In this document: positions 54,236 through 62,640 of the stretch, piece after piece
Position numbering within the stretch: the first letter of the stretch is position 1
How the letters are laid out: the number at the start of each line of letters is the position of its first letter
Origin: Gymnothorax reevesii
Lineage: Eukaryota > Chordata > Actinopteri > Anguilliformes > Muraenidae
Assembly (NCBI GenBank): GCA_029721435.1
Contig: CM056581.1
Span: 71,658,712 to 71,722,711, forward strand
DNA length: 64,000 bases
Reading direction: 5' to 3'
Translations under genes and position numbers: made by a program
The notes under the pieces: model-generated
What the model saw: the letters and a program-made list of their open reading frames with translations, nothing else
What the model was told of the DNA's origin: nothing
Database searches by the model: none

Positions 54236-54420
54236 CACCTCTCGCCCTCAGATGGCGGAGATGGGTCGCACTGGCAGCCCCACCCTGGGTGTTGAGGACG
54301 ATTTCGAGGGGGTACAGGCTGCAATTCGCCGCTGTCCCCCCGCGATTCGCCGGCGTTATACACTCCCAGGCGCGGGGAGAGTCAGCTCGTGTTTTACAGG
54401 AGGAAATTTTCTCACTGTAA

Positions 54421-57108
54421 AACAAAGGAGCAATCTGTGTCGTCCCTCCCGCACAATGTCAGAGCGGTTTCTACTCCAGGTATTTCCTAGTCCCCAAACG
54501 GGGGGGGAACGGTATTCGCCCTATCCTGGATTTACGGGCTCTGAACAAATATCTCAGGAAGTACAAGTTCAGGATGCTCACACACGCATCCCTGTTGCGT
54601 CTTGTACGTCAGAACGATTGGTTCACTTCAATCGATCTGAAAGACGCGTACTTCCACATTCCAATCTATCCTCCCCACAGAAAGTTTCTGAGGTTCGCTT
54701 TCCAGGGGATCTGCTACGAGTATCGCGTGCTCCCTTTCGGTCTGTCATTAAGCCCGAGGGTGTTCGTGCGGTGCACGGAGGCAGCAATAGCCCCGCTGAG
54801 ACGGCGGGGCATCCGTCTGGCCACTTACCTGGACGATTGGCTGCTTTTAGCGCAATCGGAGCAGGAAGCCAGGGCGCACACGCGTATTCTCACACAGCAC
54901 CTAGTCGATCTGGGTTTTGTGATAAACGCGGAGAAAAGCATGCTGTCCCCAGCGCAAGATGCTATCTTTCTGGGGTTATCCCTGAATTCGGTGTCTTTCA
55001 CAGCTCGCCTCTCGGCGGAACGGGTGAGAGCTTTCAGGGCATGCCTCGCGCTTTTTTATCCAGGCAGGTTTGTTCCATTCAGATTGTGTCTTCGGTTACT
55101 CGGTCTGATGGCGTCTGCCATCCTCGTGATCCGTCTCGGTCGCCTCCACATGAGAGAATTCCAGCTTTGGGTGGCCTCATGCGGGCTAGATCCCGTGCGT
55201 CACGGCACGCGGAGAGTCTTGGTTACACTGGAATGCGCCAGGGCGCTGCGTCACTGGCGGACTCCGTCCTTTCTGACCCAGGGGGTCCCAATGGGCTCGG
55301 TCCTGTCCAGGAAGGTGGTCACTACAGACGCCAGCCTGACGGGCTGGGGCGGAATTCACGGGGGCCAGTCTGTGAGGGGCCGCTGGAGTGTGGGCCTCCA
55401 GCAGTCTCACATAAATTTTCTGGAACTTTCAGCGGTGTTCCTCTCCCTGAAACATTTCCTTCCATCTCTCATGGGTCATCATGTCCTGGTGAGAACGGAC
55501 AATACGACGACGGTGGCGTACATCAACCGTCAGGGGGGGTTGCGCTCCCGTCAGTTGCACATGTTGGCACGCAAACTGATCCTGTGGAGCTGCGGCCGTC
55601 TCCTCTCCTTGAGAGCGACGCACGTCCCGGGGGTCTTGAACACAGGCGCGGACCTATTGTCCAGGGGTGCGCCGGTGTATGGGGAGTGGACTCTGCACCC
55701 GGAGATTGTGGAACAGATATGGGCCCGGTTCGGTCGGGCCGCGGTAGATCTGTTCGCGGCGAGAGAAAACGCGCAGTGCGCGCTGTTTTACTCTCTGCGC
55801 GGCATGGATGCTCCCCTTGGCATAGACGCACTAGCGCACGTCTGGCCGCACGAGCTTCTTTACGCGTTCCCTCCCCTGGCCTTGATATCCCCCACTCTGT
55901 CCAGAGTGAGGGAACGTGGTCACGCACTGATATTGATTGCTCCGCATTGGCCGGCGATGCATTGGCTAGCGGAAATATATCGGTTACTGTGCGCTCAGCC
56001 TTGGCAGCTCCCGCTGCGCAGGGACCTGCTATCGCAGGGGGGGGGGGGCGATCCTCCACCCGCACCCGGAACGCCTGGCGTTGTGGGCGTGGCCCCTGAG
56101 TGGCTCAGTCTCTCGGCTGTGGGATTGTCACAGCGTGTGATTTCCACTATACAAAACGCTAGGGCCCCATCCACTAGGTCTTTGTATGACTGTAAGTGGA
56201 GGGTGTTTGAGGGGTGGTGTCACAGGAACGGCCACGTTTCTTTTCAGTGTCCGGTGAGTGCTATATTGTCATTCTTGCAGGACCTGATTGACAAAGGCAA
56301 AGCCTTCTCCACGATTAAGGTGTACTTGGCGGCTATCGCCGCCTGTCACGTGGGGTTTGAAAAGCGAACGGCGAGTCAGCACCCACTGGTTTGCCGTTTT
56401 ATGAAGGGAGCGCGCAGGCTTCTCCCCGTGTCCAGACCACTGGTGCCACCGTGGGATCTGGCTGTGGTTCTGGAGGGGCTTAAGGGCCCTCCTTTTGAGC
56501 CACTGGAAGGGGCAGACTTGAAGCACGTGTCTTTCAAGGCTGTGTTGTTGCTGGCTCTGGCTTCAGCTAAGCGAGTTAGTGACATCCATGCGCTTTCGGT
56601 GCATCCGTCATGCGCTCAGCTCTTCCCGGGAGATGTAAGGTTGATTTTGAGGCCCAACCCGGCTTTTGTGCCTAAGGTGGTGGGCTCATGTTCTCCAATT
56701 GACCTTCTGGCCTTTGCTGCCTCAACAGAGGAGCAGCAGTCGCACGCGTTATGTCCAGTCCGTGCGGTGCGCATGTACATGGACAGGACTAGGGGATTCA
56801 GGAGGAGCGATCAGCTGTTCGTCTCCTGGGCTAATCCTCATAAAGGAAAACCTATCACTAAGCAGCGCCTATCCCATTGGGTGGTGGAGGCGATTGCTTT
56901 GGCCTATACGTGTCGGGGTTTGCAGCCGCCTGTGGGCATGCGGGCGCACTCGACTCGGGGCTTGGCCGCATCCTGGGCCTTATTCAGGGGAGTTTCTGTT
57001 CAGGACATCTGTGCAGCGGCGAGTTGGTCCTCGCCTCTCACTTTTGTCCGCTTTTATAAGCTGGACGTTTCCGCCCCGTGCGTGGCACGCGCGGTTCTGC
57101 TGTCCTGA
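54421..57108 (+). CDS. pol: DIRS pol: reverse transcriptase, RNase H, methyltransferase-like, tyrosine recombinase
   Basis: Readable pol frame after the TAA at 54,418. The first ATG is 54,574 (844 aa), but RT finger sequence (SGFYSRYFLVPK, RPILDLRALNKYL) lies upstream, so that ATG cannot be the native start. Numbering from ATG 54,574: RT motif A has D21 (SIDLKDAYFHI), LPFGLSLSP at 53-61, and YLDD at 85-88. RNase H has D252, E284, D309 and D360. A segment at 391-465 (DLFA, N399, C402, YAFPP at 430-434, LILIAPHWP) resembles the Dam-type methyltransferase domain known in DIRS, with a degenerate catalytic motif. The tyrosine recombinase (about 510-844) keeps R667, H792-S-T-R795 and Y828. It would copy the RNA and integrate a circular DNA in the nucleus. 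All RT, RNase H and recombinase catalytic residues I looked for are intact. Confidence 0.92.
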   Translation, partial: NKGAICVVPPAQCQSGFYSRYFLVPKRGGNGIRPILDLRALNKYLRKYKFRMLTHASLLRLVRQNDWFTSIDLKDAYFHIPIYPPHRKFLRFAFQGICYEYRVLPFGLSLSPRVFVRCTEAAIAPLRRRGIRLATYLDDWLLLAQSEQEARAHTRILTQHLVDLGFVINAEKSMLSPAQDAIFLGLSLNSVSFTARLSAERVRAFRACLALFYPGRFVPFRLCLRLLGLMASAILVIRLGRLHMREFQLWVASCGLDPVRHGTRRVLVTLECARALRHWRTPSFLTQGVPMGSVLSRKVVTTDASLTGWGGIHGGQSVRGRWSVGLQQSHINFLELSAVFLSLKHFLPSLMGHHVLVRTDNTTTVAYINRQGGLRSRQLHMLARKLILWSCGRLLSLRATHVPGVLNTGADLLSRGAPVYGEWTLHPEIVEQIWARFGRAAVDLFAARENAQCALFYSLRGMDAPLGIDALAHVWPHELLYAFPPLALISPTLSRVRERGHALILIAPHWPAMHWLAEIYRLLCAQPWQLPLRRDLLSQGGGGDPPPAPGTPGVVGVAPEWLSLSAVGLSQRVISTIQNARAPSTRSLYDCKWRVFEGWCHRNGHVSFQCPVSAILSFLQDLIDKGKAFSTIKVYLAAIAACHVGFEKRTASQHPLVCRFMKGARRLLPVSRPLVPPWDLAVVLEGLKGPPFEPLEGADLKHVSFKAVLLLALASAKRVSDIHALSVHPSCAQLFPGDVRLILRPNPAFVPKVVGSCSPIDLLAFAASTEEQQSHALCPVRAVRMYMDRTRGFRRSDQLFVSWANPHKGKPITKQRLSHWVVEAIALAYTCRGLQPPVGMRAHSTRGLAASWALFRGVSVQDICAAASWSSPLTFVRFYKLDVSAPCVARAVLLS
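56037..56048 (+). repeat. G12 homopolymer inside pol
   Basis: Twelve consecutive G in the linker between the methyltransferase-like and recombinase domains (GGGG near residue 490, counted from ATG 54,574). The frame is kept in this copy. Such a run is prone to slippage in replication, transcription or sequencing. Confidence 0.9.
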
Positions 57109-57182
57109 CTGGAACAGAATTGCTTCTCTGTGGGTTGGTGGACGCTGGATAAGCTTGTCTGGCAATACGGGAGCTACGATAT
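57109..57182 (+). other. Short 3' segment between the pol stop and the ICR
   Basis: Untranslated. Contains ttgtctgg at 57,155-57,162, whose complement ccagacaa lies just beyond the ICR at 57,277-57,284, so the ICR is flanked by an 8-bp inverted repeat. Confidence 0.6.
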
Positions 57183-57277
57183 CCCATAGTGAGACATCGA
57201 GCGAAATATTATGAAAGAGAACTTTAGGTTATTTACATAACCCCGGTTCTCTGAGTAATATGAGTGAGATGTCTCAC
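57183..57277 (+). repeat. Internal complementary region (ICR) of the DIRS element
   Basis: Bases 57,183-57,222 are the reverse complement of the left outer tip (51,561-51,600). Bases 57,223-57,277 are the reverse complement of the right outer tip, ending tttagg at the join. The two halves meet at gaaagagaactttagg with a single aac (GTT on the other strand) at 57,220-57,222. In the DIRS replication model the ICR is the template that restores ITR ends and directs circle closure. Confidence 0.93.
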
Positions 57278-57299
57278 CAGACAACCCTTCTTGCTGGGG

Positions 57300-57514
57300 C
57301 GAGTGAGAAGAGGTGCTTATCTTGAATGACGTGGTGCCGTCCGCATGAGCTATTTAAGGTGGGTGTACCACCTGGGCGGACGGACACGTTCACCAGCCAA
57401 TCAGGATTGGCGTAATGAGATTAATGCTTCTGAGGCTGCAGCGAGGCGTGCATCCCATAGTGAGACATCTCACTCATATTACTCAGAGAACCGGGGTTAT
57501 GTAAATAACCTAAA
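57300..57514 (-). repeat. Right inverted terminal repeat of the DIRS element
   Basis: Inverted copy of the left ITR: 57,322-57,469 match 51,585-51,732 exactly in reverse complement. The outer 45 bases (tcactcatattactcagag through cctaaa) are specific to this end and mirrored in the ICR. They include the perfect-arm dyad gtgagacatctcac at 57,460-57,473. Satellite resumes with GTT at 57,515. Confidence 0.93.
57351..57410 (-). promoter_or_regulatory. Mirror promoter motifs in the right ITR, pointing inward
   Basis: Because the ITRs are inverted, the same CCAAT dyad (57,397-57,410) and TATA-like box (tatttaa, 57,351-57,357) occur on the minus strand of the right ITR. If active they would drive antisense RNA across the ICR and pol. 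Inferred from sequence identity with the left ITR. Confidence 0.4.
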
Positions 57515-60057
57515 GTTTTCATGAAAGAGCGTATAGAGACAATATCAGCGCTCTAGCTCGCTTCCTTAAGAAGATAGCAGCCAATTCACTCCTATTTAGT
57601 CATACAGTGAAAATTCACTCATGTTTGTCACTTTCCCACTGATTTACACACAGAATGAAAATTTTTTACAAGCAGAAGTAAAAAAAAGAAAGTTTTTAAA
57701 AAAGTGCATATCTTCACTTAAGAGACTCATATTCACTTCCAATAGGCCATACAAGCAAATTGGACAAATTGCTGCCATATATGCAGTGCACAGTGATCTG
57801 AAGCATTTCCCAGCCCAGATACACGAACAGATTCACTTTCTGAGCTTAAAACCTAGAAGAAGCGTGTTTTCATGAAAGAGCGTATGGAGACAATATCAGC
57901 GCTCTAGCTCGCTTCCTTAAGAAGATAGCAGCCAATTCACTCCTATTTAGTCATACAGTGAAAATTCACTCATGTTTGTCACTTTCCCACTGATTTACAC
58001 ACAGAATGAAAATTTTTGACATGCAGAAGTTAAAAAAAAGAAAGTTTTTAAAAAAGTGTATATCTTCACTTCAGAGACTAATATTCACTTCCAATAGGCC
58101 ATACAAGCACATTGGAAAAATTGGTGGCATATATGCAGTGCAACAGAGATCTGAAGCATTTCCCAGGCCAGATACACGCAGAGATTCACATTCTGAGCTT
58201 AAAACCTCAAAGAAGCGTGTTTTCATGAAAGAGCGTATGGAGACAATATCAGCGCTCTAGGTCGCTTCCTTAAGAAGATAGCAGCCAATTCACTCCTATT
58301 TAGTCATACAGTGAAAATTCACTCATGTTTGTCACTTTCCCACTGATTTACACACAGAATGAAAATTTTCGACATGCAGAAGTTAAAAAAAAGAAAGTTT
58401 TTAAAAAAGTGTATATCTTCACTTCAGAGACTCATATTCACTTCCAATAGGCCATACAAGCACATTGGAAAAATTGGTGGCATATATGCAGTGCAACAGA
58501 GATCTGAAGCATTTCCCAGGCCAGGTACACGCAGAGATTCACATTCTGAGCTTAAAACCTCAAAGAAGCGTGTTTTCATGAAAGAGCGTATGGAGACAAT
58601 ATCAGCGCTCTAGCTCGCTTCCTTAAGAAGATAGCAGCCAATTCACTCCTATTTAGTCATACAGTGAAAATTCACTCATGTTTGTCACTTTCCCACTGAT
58701 TTACACACAGAATGAAAATTTTTGACATGCAGAAGTTAAAAAAAAGAAAGTTTTGAAAAAAGTGTATATCTTCACTACAGAGACTCATATTCACTTCCAA
58801 TAGGCCATAAAAACACATTGGAAAAATGGATGGCATACATGCAGTGCAACAGTGATCTGAAGCATTTCCCAGGCCAGATACACGCAGAGATTTACATTCT
58901 GAGCTTAAAACCTCAAAGTAGCGTGTTCTCATGAAAGTGCGTATGGAGACAATATCAGCGCTCTAGGTCGCTTCCTTAAGAAGATAGCAGCCATTTCACT
59001 CCTATTTAGTCATACAGTGAAAATTCACTCATGTTTGTCACTTTCCCACTGATTTACACACGGATTGAAACTTTTTGACAAGCAGAAGTTAAAAAAAAGA
59101 AAGTTTTTAAAAAAGTGCATATCTTCACTTCAGAGACTCATATTCACTTCCAATAGGCCATACAAGCAAATTGGACAAATTGCTGCCATATATGCAGTGC
59201 ACAGTGATCTGAAGCATTTCCCAGCCCAGATACACGAACAGATTCACTTTCTGAGCTTAAAACTTAGAAGAAGCGTGTTTTCATGAAAGAGCGTATGGAG
59301 ACAATATCAGCGCTCTAGCTCGCTTCCTTAAGAAGATAGAAGCCAATTCACTCCTATTTAGTCATACAGTGAAAATTCACTCATGTTTGTCACTTTCCCA
59401 CTGATTTACACACAGAATGAAAATTTTTGACATGCAGAAGTTAAAAAAAAGAAAGTTTTTAAAAAAGTGTATATCTTCACTACAGAGACTCATATTCACT
59501 TCCAATAGGCCATAAAAACACATTGGAAAAATGGATGGCATATATGCAGTGCAACAGTGATCTGAAGCATTTCCCAGGCCAGATACACGCAGAGATTCAC
59601 ATTCTGAGCTTAAAACCTAAAAGAAGCGTGTTTTCATGAAAGAGCGTATGGAGACAATATCAGCGCTCTAGGTCGCTTCCTTAAGAAGATAGCAGCCAAT
59701 TCACTCCTATTTAGTCATACAGTCAAAATTCGCTCATGTTTGTCACTTTCCCACTAATTTACACACGGATTGAAACTTTTTGACAGGCAGAAGTAAAAAA
59801 AAAGAAAGTTTTTAAAAAAGTGCATATCTTCACTTCAGAGACTCATATTCACTTCCAATAGGTCATACAAGCAAATTGGACAAATTGCTGCCATATATGT
59901 AGTGCACAGTGATCTGAAGCATTTCCCAGCCCAGATACACGAACAGACTCACTTTCTGAGCTTAAAACCTAGAAGAAGCGTGTTTTCATGAAAGAGCGTA
60001 TGGAGACAATATCAGCGCTCTAGCTCGCTTCCTTAAGAAGATAGCAGCCAATTCACT
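57515..60057. repeat. Satellite array, right part (about 7 monomers) to the array edge
   Basis: Continues the same monomer phase interrupted by the DIRS element, starting gttttcatgaaagagcg. Monomer types run hybrid, A, A, C, B, C, B. The last three carry many private changes, for example gttctcatgaaagtgcg at 58,926, gtcaaaattcgctc at 59,723, cccactaattt at 59,752 and ataggtcatac at 59,862. The array stops abruptly after caattcact at 60,057, in mid-monomer. The ORFs here are satellite artefacts. Confidence 0.95.
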
Positions 60058-62397
60058 GATTCAATGATGGTCTTTAAAATTGTACAAAATTTTGTGAGTT
60101 TTTGAGCATGCTGAAACCCTCAAAAGGGTAATTCTTTTAAAAATCGTATTGGGGGCGCTATAGAGCCATGATGCCTCATTTACTGCCAATTTTTGTTTCA
60201 AATTGAAGACAATGTGACAAATAAAATTTTAGCTAAGTTTTGCAAGTTTTCGAGTATGCTAAGGCCTTCAAATGTGTGTTCATAAAATTTGGAATAATGC
60301 AGGAAATGACTCATAGCTCACTTCCTGTTGGGCCGAAAAAATTCAAAAAAATCAGCACAGCCCAGAAAACCAAATGCAATGATTTCATGAACATTCAAGC
60401 ACTTTTATATCAACATGGCCGTGTCAAGAGGGCGCTGTAGAGCCACCTGACCACACCCACTCCAATATCAACATATAGGTATATTTGGAATTAGACTATC
60501 ATTAAGCCTGTAAAGTTTCATGTAAATCTCCCAAAGCATATGCTCATAAAATAAACTTCCATTTTCATGGCGGAACATTGAAATTCGCCGCAACGCCACG
60601 GATACAAAGTTCGATGAATCCAAAAAAGCTTCGCAATTTAACATCGACGACATCTTTCAATGTCATATGCCAAATTTTAAGTTGATCAGATAAAATCTCT
60701 AGGAGGAGTTCGTTAAAGTACGACACCGGTGAATGGCCAACAATCCAAAAAAGTTGCAATTTCAATTAAAAATGGTGGACTTCCTGTTGAGTGTAGGTCA
60801 TGGCACCAAGAGAATTTTTTGTAGGTCTCGGCATATTCCACATGTCTACCGAATTTCATACATGTAGGTTTACCAGGCTGCGAGGGCTGCTTATTTAAAA
60901 TTTTCCAGGGGGCGCTATAGTGACATTTTTGCCATGTATATATATAAGTTTTTTGTCAGAGTAATACGAATGATGGTCTTTATACATTTACAAAATTTTG
61001 TGAGTTTTAGAACATGCTGAGACCCTCAAAATGGCAATTCTTTTAAAAATCTGATTGGGGGCGCTAAAGAGCCATTGTGCCAAATTTAGTGTAAATTGAA
61101 ATATAAAATTGAAGATAATAAGACAATTATAATTTGTGCAACTTTTTGCAAGATTTCGAGTATTCTTAAGCATCCAAACATGTGTTTATAAAATTTGGAA
61201 AAACGCAGGAAATGGCGCATAGCTCACTTCCTGTTTAACCAAAAAATTTCAAAAAAATTAAAATAACTTGACATGAACAAAGCAATGATCACACCAAATT
61301 TCATGAACATTCAAGCACTTTTATCTCAACATGGCCGTTTCAAGAGGGCGCTGTGGAGCCACCTGACCACACCCAATCTAATATCAACATATAGGTATAC
61401 TTGGAAGTAGACTCTTATCAAGCCTGTGAAGTTTCATGCAAATCTCACAAAGCATGTGCGCGTAAAACCAACTTCCTGTTTCATGGCGGAACATCGAAAT
61501 TCGCCGCGACGCCACGGATACAAAGTTCATTGAATCCAAAAAAGCTTCGCAATTTAAAAATCGACAAGGTCTTAAGATGTTAAATTCAAAATTTTAAGTT
61601 GATTGGATAAAATCTCTAAGAGGAGTTCGTTAAAGAACGAAGCCTGTGAATGGCAAAAAATTTAAAAAATTTGCAAATTCAATTAAAAATGGCGGACTTC
61701 CTGTTGAGTCTAGGTCATGGCACCTGAGGACTTTTTTTTAGGTCTTGGCATAGCACACATGTCCACCGAATTTTGGACATGTAGGTCAAACACGCTGAGA
61801 GGGCTGCTTCATTGAAATTTTCTAGGTGGCGCTGTAATGCAATTTTGCCACATCCATCTGTAAACCCTAAATCCTAGTTAAAAGTAAGACCTGCTAAATA
61901 TGTTTGCAAAGTTTTGTGAGTTTTCAAGCATGCTGAGGCCCTCAAAAATGCAATTATGTATTAGGGGGCGCTATAGAGCTACCATATCACACCCAGTGCC
62001 AAATGAAATATCGAATCAAAGAACGTAATATTTCTAGTCTATGAGCCAAGTCTGGTGAGTTTTCGAGCATGATAAAACCCTCAAAAATGTGTTCGTAAAA
62101 TCTAAAAAAACGCAGGAAATGGCTCATAGCTCACTTCCTGTGAGGCAAAAAAATTTCAAAAAAATTTACAAAAAAATTTATGATGACTACTATGACTCTA
62201 TAAAATTTCGTGAGAATCCGAGCAAGTGCGTTCCAATATGGCCTCGTGTTTGGTGGCGCTATAGAGCCACCGGGGCATGTCCAAGCACAAAAATAATAAT
62301 AGTTTGCAATTTTCACCACGACTGACGTGTGGGCAAATTTTTGTGAGTTTTCGTGCATGGCAAAGCCCTCAAAAATGCGTTCTCGCAGCAGAATAAA
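60058..62397. repeat. Diverged complex repeat, units 1-3 of a ~0.91-kb nested repeat
   Basis: AT-rich noncoding sequence made of recurring blocks. The core gggggcgct recurs at 60,151, 61,057 and 61,964 (906 and 907 bp apart). Each full unit also has an aggaaat...cacttcctg block, agagggcgctgt.gagccac, aatggcggacttcctgttga (or variant) and, before the next unit, a tt(c/t)(c/t)(c/t)agg.ggcgct block. Unit 3 is shorter and lacks the middle. Similar blocks are widespread in fish genomes as I recall, but I cannot assign a named family. No ORF longer than about 130 codons and no protein similarity recognised. Confidence 0.8.
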
Positions 62398-62435
62398 AAG
62401 AAGAAGAAGAAGAAGAAGAAGAAGAAGAAGAAGAA
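62398..62435. repeat. (AAG)12 microsatellite
   Basis: Uninterrupted AAG run immediately before ttaaagctgcaagcagcg. It sits where one repeat copy ends and another begins, so it may be the tail of the upstream copy. Confidence 0.95.
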
Positions 62436-62640
62436 TTAAAGCTGCAAGCAGCGTTGAAAGGGCCCTCGCCCCCCCTGTGCACATTGGGGTGGCAGCAAGA
62501 TCTTGATGGCTGCAGGTGTCCATTCAGAGCCATTGGACACAGCTCGACCGCGTACAATGTGGTTTCCTGATGGGAGTGCAAAAATTTTCTGGAGGGCGCT
62601 ATGATACCATTTTGACTTGCCTGTGCACAAAATCTACAAC
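62436..62640. repeat. Head segment of a second complex-repeat copy
   Basis: Begins ttaaagctgcaagcagcg, which contains the inverted arms gctgc/gcagc, followed by gggccctcgcccccc. This segment has no counterpart in 60,058-62,397, which fits a copy start, the upstream copy having lost its own head at the satellite junction. It runs into ggagggcgct at 62,591. Confidence 0.6.

Larger units (their letters stand above)
53746..54420 (+). pseudogene. In-frame gag-pol connecting segment and N-terminal part of pol, closed by TAA
   Basis: The gag/pol frame is open for 224 codons from just after the gag TGA to the TAA at 54,418-54,420. The last 60 or so codons look like the region that precedes RT in DIRS pol: WVLRTISRGYRLQF, then PPRF, then ESARVLQEEIFSL just before the stop. 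Pol-like sequence continues directly after it (NKGAICVVPPAQ). The TAA therefore looks like a point lesion inside pol, by inference from the continuity of homology. The middle carries an 87-bp duplication and two AATAAA motifs. No ATG starts this segment in a convincing place. Confidence 0.6.
51561..57514 (+). mobile_element. DIRS1-like tyrosine-recombinase retrotransposon, 5,954 bp
   Basis: GC-rich insertion inside an AT-rich satellite monomer. Parts in order: left ITR, leader with 68-bp repeats, gag-like ORF, spacer, pol (RT, RNase H, methyltransferase-like, tyrosine recombinase), internal complementary region, right ITR. There is no LTR and no DDE integrase; recombinase plus inverted repeats plus ICR defines the DIRS group. 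Satellite reads ...gaagcgt before it and gttttcatgaaag after it, which rejoin to the normal monomer sequence gcgtgttttcatg. GTT is the only shared trinucleotide, so there is no conventional target-site duplication and no deletion. In-frame stops at 53,743 and 54,418 make autonomous activity doubtful. Confidence 0.95.

Noticed and set aside
53613..54425. Antisense ORFs within the DIRS element, including one of 270 codons
   Set aside because: No recognised domain, composition mirrors the sense frame, and part of the length comes from the 87-bp duplication.
53805..56099. 764-codon open frame overlapping the spacer and pol in another + frame
   Set aside because: It contains none of the RT, RNase H or recombinase motifs, which are all in the other frame. 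High GC makes long chance ORFs likely.
51561..57514. LTR retrotransposon or endogenous retrovirus
   Set aside because: Ends are inverted, not direct, repeats. There is an ICR, a tyrosine recombinase and no DDE integrase, protease or envelope gene.
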